From Bacillota bacterium (GTDB lineage: Bacteria > Bacillota > Sulfobacillia > JAJZYS01 > JAJYTV01), in NCBI GenBank assembly GCA_021806845.1, contig JAKAPV010000203.1, forward strand, positions 1 through 5,534: a stretch of DNA of 5,534 bases. The letters are read 5' to 3'. Under the pieces are notes generated by a model. It had not been told where the DNA came from, did not search any database, and saw only the letters and a program-made list of their open reading frames with translations. The position numbers and the translations under genes were made by a program. This document shows, piece by piece, positions 1-5,081 of the stretch. How positions within the stretch are numbered: position 1 is the stretch's first letter; each line of letters starts with the position of its first letter.

Positions 1-1
1 G

Positions 2-685
2 GGCTGGCACGTGACGAGCACGAGCGGCTGGATCGGCGACGCGATCTATGGCGCGAACGACGGGTTGGGCGCGATCTTCGGCATCGTGGCCGGTGTCGCC
101 GGCTACACGCACGGCGCGAGCCACCTGATCGCCGTCTCGGGCCTGGCCGGCATGCTGGCCTCGGCGCTCTCGATGGGCAGCGGCGCCTACCTGGCTGCCA
201 AAGCCGAAGGCGAGGTCCACCAGGCCGAGATCGCACGCGAAAAGCGCGAGCTCGAGGAATCGCCGGCGGAGGAGCGCGAGGAGCTGGCCCTCTTCTACCA
301 GCTGAAGGGCCTCTCCGAGGAGGAGTCGCACGCCCTCGTCGCGCGGCTCGCCGAGAAGCCCGACGCGATGCTGCGCACCCTCGTGCAGGAAGAGCTCGGC
401 CTGACGGAGGAGAGCGCGCCGAACCCGGTCCGCTCCGCCCTCAGTTCCTCCGCCGCGACGGCCGTCGGCGCGATCATCCCGGTCATCCCGTTCTTCTTCA
501 TGCACGGCCTCGCGGCAGTGCTGGTCGCCGCCATCATCTCGCTCGTCGCCCACTTCGTCGTCGGCGCCCTGAAAACGCTCGTCACCGCCCGCAACTGGAT
601 CGCGAGCGGCCTCGAGATGACCATCGTGGGCGCCATCGAGGGTCTGATCACGTTCGGCCTCGGCCGCCTGCTCTCCGGTGTCTGA
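2..685 (+). CDS. VIT1/CCC1-family iron/manganese transporter, 5'-partial
   Basis: This is a membrane transporter of the VIT1/CCC1 family, which moves Fe(II) or Mn(II) out of the cytoplasm, usually in exchange for protons. Numbered from a GTG at 11, about five hydrophobic segments are visible: roughly 11-31, 37-62, 143-163, 167-190 and 200-222. The family signature is in the first two, with GANDGLGAIFGIVAGVAG at 14-31 (Asp17) and SMGSGAYLAAKAEGE at 54-68. Between segments 2 and 3 lies a charged helical region (about 65-138) rich in Glu, with E66, E68, E73 and an EEREE stretch; in this family that region binds metal. The frame stays open to base 2 (Gly-Trp-His before the GTG) and the GTG has no convincing ribosome binding site, so the protein probably begins upstream. 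Many bacterial homologues (MbfA, erythrin-VIT proteins) carry an N-terminal ferritin-like domain; whether this one does is unknown. Its 3' end overlaps the next gene by 8 bp. The family call is firm; the metal is not. Confidence 0.88.
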   Translation, partial: GWHVTSTSGWIGDAIYGANDGLGAIFGIVAGVAGYTHGASHLIAVSGLAGMLASALSMGSGAYLAAKAEGEVHQAEIAREKRELEESPAEEREELALFYQLKGLSEEESHALVARLAEKPDAMLRTLVQEELGLTEESAPNPVRSALSSSAATAVGAIIPVIPFFFMHGLAAVLVAAIISLVAHFVVGALKTLVTARNWIASGLEMTIVGAIEGLITFGLGRLLSGV

Positions 686-1631
686 CCTGCGCTCCTACGC
701 GGACGGCCTCGGCTGCGCCTACATCGGCGGCGCGATCGACGTGCCGTCGGTTTCCGTCGGCTGCGTCACGCGCGCCGAAGATCGCACGGGCCTGACGCTG
801 CTCCTCTTTGCGCCGGGGTCGCGCGGCGCGGTGGACGTTGCGGGCGGCGCCCCCGCGACCCGCGAGACCGACCTCCTGCGCCCGGAAAACCTCATCCAGG
901 GTCCCGACGCCATCCTGCTGACGGGCGGCAGCGCCTTCGGCCTGCGCGCCGCGGACGGCGCGATGCAGGCCCTCGCAAAGGCGGGCCGCGGCGCCGCCTT
1001 CGGCGGAGCCCACGTGCCGATCGTGCCGGCGGCTGCGATCTTCGATCTCGGCGTCGGCTCCCCGCTCGCACCGACGGTCGAGGACGGCGAAACAGCGGCG
1101 GCGGCCGCGCTGCACGGCGGCAACGAGGTCCCGGAGGGCCCCTGCGGCGCGGGCTGCGGCGCGACCGTCGGCAAGGTGCTCGGGCCTCTGCGCGCGATGC
1201 GCGGCGGGCAGGGCGCGGTGACGCTGCAGGCACCGGACGGACTGCGCGTCGGGGCGCTCGCCGTCGTGAATGCGGTCGGCAGCGTGCTCGCACCGGAGGG
1301 CACCGTCGTCGCAGGGCCGCTGCACGAGGACGGGCGGCCGGGTCGCGCGTCAGAGTGGATCGCCAGCGGGGAGGCAGGGCGAGGACGCCCGGGCGAGGCC
1401 ACCACGATCGCCTGCGTCGCCACGAACGCCTGCCTCGGGCAGGCCGAACTCCAGCGGGTCGCCCGCATGGCGCACGACGGTCTGGGGCGCGCGGTCGACC
1501 CGGCGCACACCCTGTTCGACGGCGACGTCATCTTTTGCGTCTCCTGCGGCGACCTGCCGGCCGACGCATCGCGGGTAGGCGTCCTCGCCGCTGCTGCCGT
1601 CGCCGAGGCGATCCTGCGCGCTGTCCGCTGA
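678..1631 (+). CDS. P1 family (S58, DmpA-like) self-processing aminopeptidase
   Basis: This is a 317-residue member of the P1/DmpA peptidase family (MEROPS S58). These N-terminal-nucleophile enzymes cleave themselves into two chains and hydrolyse N-terminal residues from peptides, amides or esters; the natural substrate here is unknown. Recognisable blocks are GGAIDVPSVSVG near the N-terminus, LLTGGSAFGLRAADG (GGSAFG at 83-88), GPCGAGCGATVGK (about 154-166), VVNAVGSV (196-203) and the nucleophile block TTIACVATNACL. By alignment with the Ser-Ile-Ile block of DmpA, Thr242 should be the first residue of the small chain and the nucleophile. The residue before it is Ala241, where I recall Gly or Asn being usual. 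The GTG at 678 is the only in-frame start available after a stop at 645-647. It lies inside the transporter gene, which ends at 685, so coupling is likely. No good Shine-Dalgarno is seen. No signal peptide is evident, so it is probably cytoplasmic. Confidence 0.9.
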   Translation: MSDLRSYADGLGCAYIGGAIDVPSVSVGCVTRAEDRTGLTLLLFAPGSRGAVDVAGGAPATRETDLLRPENLIQGPDAILLTGGSAFGLRAADGAMQALAKAGRGAAFGGAHVPIVPAAAIFDLGVGSPLAPTVEDGETAAAAALHGGNEVPEGPCGAGCGATVGKVLGPLRAMRGGQGAVTLQAPDGLRVGALAVVNAVGSVLAPEGTVVAGPLHEDGRPGRASEWIASGEAGRGRPGEATTIACVATNACLGQAELQRVARMAHDGLGRAVDPAHTLFDGDVIFCVSCGDLPADASRVGVLAAAAVAEAILRAVR

Positions 1632-1729
1632 AACGTCCAGTGCCATCACGATTCCCTCTGGCCGCCATAGCCTGTGGACGCTGTGTCGCCCGCGCTGGAA
1701 AGCCTACGCTAGGAAGACAAAGCCCGCGT

Positions 1730-1734
1730 GGAGG
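1730..1734 (+). promoter_or_regulatory. Ribosome binding site of the methyltransferase
   Basis: GGAGG lies 7 nt before the ATG at 1742. It decides the start: the same frame is open far upstream, back to about 1355, but that upstream part lies inside the peptidase gene in another frame and reads as Arg-rich, low-information protein. The 110-bp gap 1632-1741 holds no convincing promoter and no terminator hairpin with a T-run. Confidence 0.8.
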
Positions 1735-1741
1735 CGATCCG

Positions 1742-2506
1742 ATGGCGCAGAAGGAAAAGGTACAGGCGCAGTTCGGCAGACAGGCGACGAAATACACGCA
1801 CAGCCCGAGCCATGCCTTCGGACGCGACCTTTCGCGGCTGCTCGAACTCTTGCAGCCGCAGCCGGACATGCGGGCCCTGGACGTCGCGACCGGGACCGGC
1901 CACACTGCGCTCGCGCTCGCCGGCCTGGTGCGCGAGGTGATCGGCGTCGACATCACGCCGCAGATGCTCAGGGAGGCGCGGGCGCTCGCGCGCGAACGCG
2001 GCATCGAGAACGCCGACTTCCGCGAGGGCGACGCCGAGTCCCTGCCCTTTTCGGACCATGAATTCGACATCGTCACCTGCCGGCGGGCTCCGCATCACTT
2101 CGCCGACATCCCCCGCTTCCTCTCAGAGGTCTCGCGGGTGCTGCGCTCCGGGGGGGCATTCGGCGTCGCGGACCAGACGACGCCGGAGCTCGAGATCGGC
2201 CGCGCCTTGATCGAGACGTTCGAGCAGCTGCGGGACCAAAGTCACGTGCGCGCCCTCTCACCATCGCTCTGGCATACGGAAATCGAAGCTGCGGGCCTGC
2301 ACGTTGCGCACCTCGAAGTCCAGACGGAGGACCGCGAGGTCGACGAGTATCTGGATGTCGCCGGTGTGACGGCGGAGCGCCGCTCGGAGATCTACCGCCG
2401 CATCGCGTCGGCCCCCAGGGAGGCGGCGGAGATGAACGGCTTCCACGAGGTGAACGGCAGGCTGCGCTTCGAGCGCCGCCGCGTCATCGCCGTCGCGCGC
2501 CGCTGA
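1742..2506 (+). CDS. Class I SAM-dependent methyltransferase (UbiE/YcgJ-like)
   Basis: This is a 254-residue soluble methyltransferase with the class I Rossmann fold, transferring a methyl group from S-adenosylmethionine to an unknown acceptor. It opens with a FGRQATKY segment (11-18) typical of UbiE/YcgJ-like proteins. Motif I is LDVATGTGHTALALA (46-60), the SAM-binding glycine loop. The acidic residue at the end of strand 2 is Asp70 in VIGVD. GDAESLPF (96-103) and FDIVTCRRAPHHF (108-120) form the next conserved blocks, and LSEVSRVLRSGGAFGVAD (127-144) is the usual helix-strand that follows. The C-terminal end, LRFERRRVIAVARR, is the final strand seen in related proteins. The ATG has a GGAGG site 7 nt upstream. 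The stop TGA is followed directly by an in-frame TAG. The GNAT gene begins 25 bp downstream, so the two may be co-transcribed. The true ubiE/menG role is not supported: sequence and context give no link to quinone synthesis. Confidence 0.9.
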   Translation: MAQKEKVQAQFGRQATKYTHSPSHAFGRDLSRLLELLQPQPDMRALDVATGTGHTALALAGLVREVIGVDITPQMLREARALARERGIENADFREGDAESLPFSDHEFDIVTCRRAPHHFADIPRFLSEVSRVLRSGGAFGVADQTTPELEIGRALIETFEQLRDQSHVRALSPSLWHTEIEAAGLHVAHLEVQTEDREVDEYLDVAGVTAERRSEIYRRIASAPREAAEMNGFHEVNGRLRFERRRVIAVARR

Positions 2507-2517
2507 TAGCGTCCGCG

Positions 2518-2524
2518 AAAGAGG
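2518..2524 (+). promoter_or_regulatory. Ribosome binding site of the GNAT gene
   Basis: AAAGAGG ends 7 nt before the ATG at 2532, supporting this start for the acetyltransferase gene. Confidence 0.6.
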
Positions 2525-2531
2525 CCGCCGC

Positions 2532-2941
2532 ATGGCCAAAGTCCGGTTTGCGAATGAAGTGCCGTCCGTCGAGCAGTTCTTTCCGCTCTTCCTGACAACC
2601 GGCTGGAACGAGCGCCAGCAGCTGACGCACGCTCGGCTGGAGAAGGGGCTCGCCGCGACCTGGTTCGCCGTCTGCGCCTACCTGGAGGACGAACTCGTCG
2701 GATCCGGCCGCCTGATCTCGGACGGCTGCTACCAGTGCTTCGTCTGCGACATGATCGTGCGCCCGGACCTCCAGGGACAGGGCATCGGCAAGGAGATCGT
2801 GGAGCGCCTCCTTGCCCACGCCAAGGCGCAGGGCATCCGCTGGGTGCAGCTCACGTCCGCCCGCGGAAGCGAGGCTTCTACGAGAGACTCGGCTTTCAGA
2901 CCCGCCCGGCCGAGGCGCCCGGGATGGAGATTTGGCTCTAG
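2532..2941 (+). pseudogene. GNAT-family N-acetyltransferase, frameshifted near 2865-2867
   Basis: This is a GNAT acetyltransferase, an enzyme that transfers acetyl from acetyl-CoA to an amine; the substrate is unknown. From the ATG at 2532 the protein reads TTGWN (22-26), LVGSGRLISDG (55-65), then VCDMIVRPDLQGQGIGKEIVERLL (71-94). The last contains the acetyl-CoA binding motif A (QGQGIG) in a normal context. After VQLTSARG (105-112) the frame loses all family resemblance and would run on to 3173 as Arg/Ala-rich sequence, over the opposite-strand nitrilase. The frame starting with the codon at 2867 instead gives KRGFYERLGFQTRPAEAPGM and stops at TAG 2939-2941, exactly the conserved C-terminus of this family (ARGKRxFYERxGF...RPxxAPGM). 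One base is therefore missing around 2865-2867 (GG-AAG where GGN-AAG is expected). Restored, the protein is about 136 residues, the normal length. Either the gene is a recent pseudogene or the sequence has a one-base error. I see no classic slippery site. Confidence 0.85.
2938..2941. other. Shared CTAG: convergent stop codons of GNAT and nitrilase genes
   Basis: The palindromic CTAG supplies TAG on both strands: 2939-2941 for the restored GNAT frame and 2940-2938 for the nitrilase. The genes meet tail to tail with no space for a terminator, and no hairpin with a T-run is visible nearby. The neat junction independently supports the frame correction in the GNAT gene. Confidence 0.75.
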
Positions 2942-4512
2942 TCGCCGGGAGTCCAGAGCGGACGGTAGTGCTCTGGACGCCGCCGCCGCAGGTGCGGCTT
3001 CGCGCGCACGTCCGGGAGGCCGTGGGCACCCGGCCGCGTGTCGACGGCACCGTGCGCCCCGCGGCGATCCGTCTCGCCGCGCCCGTGCCGCGCGCCGAGC
3101 ACGGCACAGGGAGCCTCCAGCGAGGCGTAGGCGAGTACGAGGTCATCCGACGCGGCCCGCACGCGCGGAATGAAATAGTAGGCCTGCTCGGCGGGCCAGG
3201 GTCCGTCTTTGCCCGGGACGGCGCTGCCGGGGAAATCGCCGTCCGGAAAACCGCTGCCGCGGTCCGGCGCCAGCAAGAGATCCACTCCCTCCATGCCGAA
3301 AAGCCTGGATGTCTCCGGCCACGCGAGTTCTTCGCCCCGGCAGATCCCGATGCGGGCGCCCGGCAGGTTGACGATCGCACCGTCGGTTCCGCGCTGCGCC
3401 TGCGGGCGTGAGAGGAGCATGCCCTGCGGGCCCAGCAGGCGCAATTCGCCGGATACAGCGCTCCCGCAGCAGACCCAGAGCTGCTTTGTGCGGCAGAGCG
3501 CCTGCAGGATGTCGCAGGCGGCGTTGTCCCACGGCTCTGTGAGTGCGTCGCCAGGCAGCGCGACCACCCGCTGACGCAGGGTCGCGAGGTCCTGCGCGAT
3601 CTCCCCTGCCGTGCCCTGCACCGGCAGCGCGGACACCTGGAGTTCGCGCCCCTCCGGCAGTCCGGGCTGGCCGTACAGGTTGAACAGGACGCCTGGATCG
3701 AAGCGGTGCGTATCGCGTGCGAGCGGCAGGCATTCCCCGGGCGGGAGGGGCGCCCTGTGCCCAGCTGCGGGTGTGCGGCGCACAGCCGCGCGCACGATGC
3801 CCTCGCCGTCGTCCAGCGATGCGAGCAGTCTGCCGTCGCCGTCGAAGATGGCGCTGCCGCCTGCAAAGTGCACTCCGCGCTCGACGCCGAAGCGGTCCGC
3901 GGCCACGAGCGGCAGGCCCGTCTCCCAGGCCCTGGCCCACCAGTACGGGCTCGGTGCGGGGTCTCCGCACCAGTTGGTCGGAAAGGCGATCAGGTCCGCC
4001 CCGAGGATCTGCAGGGCCCGCGCGCCCTCAAAGAGTTCGATATCCGCGCAGTCGAGCACGCCCAGGCGGCCGTACGGCGTCGCGACGACGACATGGCCGA
4101 GGTCCCCGTCCATCGCCCAGCGCGGCTCGGAGACGAAGCTGTGGACCTTGCGGTAGCGGCCGAGCAGGCCCTCCGCGCCGACCACTGCGACGCTGTTGTA
4201 GAAAATCCCGGTGCGCGGGTCGACCTCCGGCAGCCCAAAGACCGCGATGCCGCCCCAGGCGGCGCAGATCTCTTGCACTGCCCGCGTCGCGGGTCCCGGC
4301 AGCGTCTGCGCGAGCGGCGCGACGTCCGCGCGGTCCAAAAAGCAGTAGCCCGCCGTGGCCATTTCCGGGGCGACGGCGATGCGGGCACCATCCGCAAATG
4401 CGGTCTCCAGCAGCCCCAGCAGGCGCCTTAGGTTTCCCTGCTGGTCGTAGAGTTCTGGCGCGAACTGGATGGCCGCAACCTCGATCGGCACCGCAGCATG
4501 CCCGTGGTTCAA
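2938..4512 (-). CDS. Carbon-nitrogen hydrolase (nitrilase superfamily), two nitrilase-like domains
   Basis: This is a 524-residue nitrilase-superfamily enzyme, probably an amidase-type hydrolase cleaving a non-peptide C-N bond. The first domain (about 8-245) has the full catalytic set: Glu50 in VAPEMATAGY, Lys122 in GRYRKVHSF, Glu129 nearby, and Cys155 in GVLDCADIEL. LGADLIAFPTNW (169-181) and the FAGGSAIFDGDGRLLAS block (216-232) follow in the usual order. The second half (about 290-515) repeats the pattern in weaker form: VVALP (316-320) without the Glu, LLGPQGMLLSR (359-369) without the clear Lys, IGICRGEEL with Cys391, GVDLLLAPDRGS (409-420), VLAYASLEAPCAVLG (459-473) and a typical tail, KPHLRRRRPEHYRPLW. 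A single nitrilase is about 260-330 residues, so this is about double. The start is a TTG overlapping the marR stop as TTGA, with AGGA 4 nt upstream, which points to translational coupling. It probably acts in the cytoplasm; no signal peptide is seen. The substrate cannot be read from the sequence. Confidence 0.87.
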   Translation of the reverse strand: MNHGHAAVPIEVAAIQFAPELYDQQGNLRRLLGLLETAFADGARIAVAPEMATAGYCFLDRADVAPLAQTLPGPATRAVQEICAAWGGIAVFGLPEVDPRTGIFYNSVAVVGAEGLLGRYRKVHSFVSEPRWAMDGDLGHVVVATPYGRLGVLDCADIELFEGARALQILGADLIAFPTNWCGDPAPSPYWWARAWETGLPLVAADRFGVERGVHFAGGSAIFDGDGRLLASLDDGEGIVRAAVRRTPAAGHRAPLPPGECLPLARDTHRFDPGVLFNLYGQPGLPEGRELQVSALPVQGTAGEIAQDLATLRQRVVALPGDALTEPWDNAACDILQALCRTKQLWVCCGSAVSGELRLLGPQGMLLSRPQAQRGTDGAIVNLPGARIGICRGEELAWPETSRLFGMEGVDLLLAPDRGSGFPDGDFPGSAVPGKDGPWPAEQAYYFIPRVRAASDDLVLAYASLEAPCAVLGARHGRGETDRRGAHGAVDTRPGAHGLPDVRAKPHLRRRRPEHYRPLWTPGD

Positions 4513-4973
4513 GGGATCCTAGCCCCATCATGGCCGCCGCGGATGATATCCGCGAGGCGGCCGGAGACATCCGCAAGGCGTACGAGTTCTTCCCGGTGCA
4601 CAGCCGTCAATTCGCGCAGGACGCTCCCCCCTTGCCCTGTCAGCACGACTTCCACGACGCGGTGGTCCTCCTCCGAGGTGCGCCGTGCTACGAGCCCCGC
4701 CGCCTCCATGCGGTCGACGAGTCCGACGACGGTATGGTGGCGCAGCTGCAAATGCTGCGCGAGTTCTTTGATCGTCGCGAACTCGCGCCCCGGCATGCCC
4801 TGCACCGTGAGCATGAGCTGGTGCTGCTGCGGGCTGAGACCGGACCTGCGCGCCGCTTCCTCGCTGAAGCGCAGGAAGCGGCGCAATTCCCCGCGGAACG
4901 CCGATATCGTCTCGTACTCCCGCTTTGTCACCGGGCGCGGTGCCTGCGCCCCGGCTCGCCGCGCGTCTGGCAT
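4509..4973 (-). CDS. MarR family transcriptional regulator
   Basis: This is a 154-residue winged-helix DNA-binding protein of the MarR family. These act as dimers that usually repress their own operon and release DNA on binding a small, often phenolic or carboxylate, ligand. From the chosen ATG, an N-terminal dimerisation helix covers about 18-45 and SPQQHQLMLTVQGM lies at 47-60. The helix-turn-helix is ATIKELAQHLQLRHHTVVGLVDRMEAAGLV (66-95), with the recognition helix at about 78-91. The wing is about 97-110 (RRTSEEDHRVVEVVLT), keeping the Asp and Arg usual there, and a C-terminal helix closes the dimer. The start at 4973 is preferred over an in-frame ATG at 4997 because AGGAGG sits 6 nt before it; the longer form would be translated through that site. 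Its TGA stop overlaps the TTG start of the nitrilase. This arrangement suggests that it controls the nitrilase; the ligand is unknown. Confidence 0.92.
   Translation of the reverse strand: MPDARRAGAQAPRPVTKREYETISAFRGELRRFLRFSEEAARRSGLSPQQHQLMLTVQGMPGREFATIKELAQHLQLRHHTVVGLVDRMEAAGLVARRTSEEDHRVVEVVLTGQGGSVLRELTAVHREELVRLADVSGRLADIIRGGHDGARIP
4532..4562 (-). other. Strong hairpin at the marR 3' end, just upstream of the nitrilase start
   Basis: GGCCGCC (4532-4538) pairs with GGCGGCC (4556-4562), and GCGGAT (4539-4544) pairs with ATCCGC (4548-4553). The loop is 3 nt and there is a 2-nt bulge (4554-4555), for 13 paired bases in all. It lies inside the marR coding sequence. In the transcript it ends about 11 nt before the AGGA of the nitrilase, so it could influence translation or mRNA processing at the junction. 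No U-run follows, so it is not an intrinsic terminator. In GC-rich coding DNA such a hairpin can also arise from codon content. Confidence 0.5.
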
Positions 4974-4979
4974 GTCTCG

Positions 4980-4985
4980 CCTCCT
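4980..4985 (-). promoter_or_regulatory. Ribosome binding site of marR
   Basis: AGGAGG on the minus strand, 6 nt before the ATG at 4973-4971, is a full consensus site. It decides between the two in-frame ATG codons of marR. Confidence 0.85.
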
Positions 4986-4996
4986 GATGATCATCA
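4985..4996. promoter_or_regulatory. Perfect 12-bp palindrome, candidate MarR operator
   Basis: TGATGATCATCA is its own reverse complement. It abuts the marR ribosome binding site and overlaps a possible minus-strand -10 hexamer, TATGAT (4998-4993). A dimeric regulator bound here would block its own promoter. MarR operators are usually somewhat longer inverted repeats, so the role is inferred from position and symmetry only. No good -35 hexamer is visible upstream of TATGAT. Confidence 0.4.
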
Positions 4997-5042
4997 TACC
5001 GAAACGAAGTGCCGCGACGGCGCCATTCGTGTCGTTTTACGA

Positions 5043-5048
5043 TATAAT
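5043..5048 (+). promoter_or_regulatory. Consensus -10 box (TATAAT) of the ClC gene
   Basis: A perfect TATAAT lies in the only AT-rich patch of this GC-rich window, 33 nt before the ClC start codon. Transcription would start near 5055. The -35 region is poor (GCGCCA at 17-bp spacing). A 9-bp palindrome, GTGTTACAC (5053-5061), covers the predicted start point and could be an operator. The same patch may also serve the divergent marR operon. Confidence 0.5.
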
Positions 5049-5081
5049 TGAGGTGTTACACGAAAGGCTGGCGGTCACAGG

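Noticed and set aside
719..1531. A 270-codon minus-strand open frame opposite the P1 peptidase
   Set aside because: It is Pro/Ser/Arg-rich with no domain, and is the mirror of a gene with several conserved family blocks.
1672..1710. Possible promoter for the methyltransferase (TACGCT at 1705-1710)
   Set aside because: The -10 match is weak and no -35 hexamer is found at 16-18 bp spacing, so I did not call it.
1355..1741. N-terminal extension of the methyltransferase frame by 129 codons
   Set aside because: The extension overlaps the peptidase gene in another frame and reads as Arg-rich noise. The ATG at 1742 has a strong GGAGG site and begins at the normal family N-terminus.
3085..3107. Inverted repeat GTGCCG/CGGCAC inside the nitrilase gene
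   Set aside because: It has only 6-bp arms in highly GC-rich coding sequence with no T-run, and it is 140 bp from the gene end, so it is not a credible terminator.
2484..3866. A 460-codon open frame on the minus strand overlapping the GNAT and nitrilase genes
   Set aside because: The product is Arg/Ala/Ser-rich without family motifs. It lies across the well-supported nitrilase in another frame. Long open frames are expected by chance in DNA this rich in G+C.
4974..4997. Alternative marR start at the ATG at 4997
   Set aside because: It would place the perfect AGGAGG site inside the coding region and add eight residues (MMIIRRRD) unlike the family. The ATG at 4973 is correctly spaced from that site.
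3717..5051. A 444-codon open frame on the plus strand opposite the nitrilase and marR
   Set aside because: Its composition is Arg-rich and repetitive, it has no recognisable domain, and it is antisense to two genes with clear catalytic and DNA-binding motifs.
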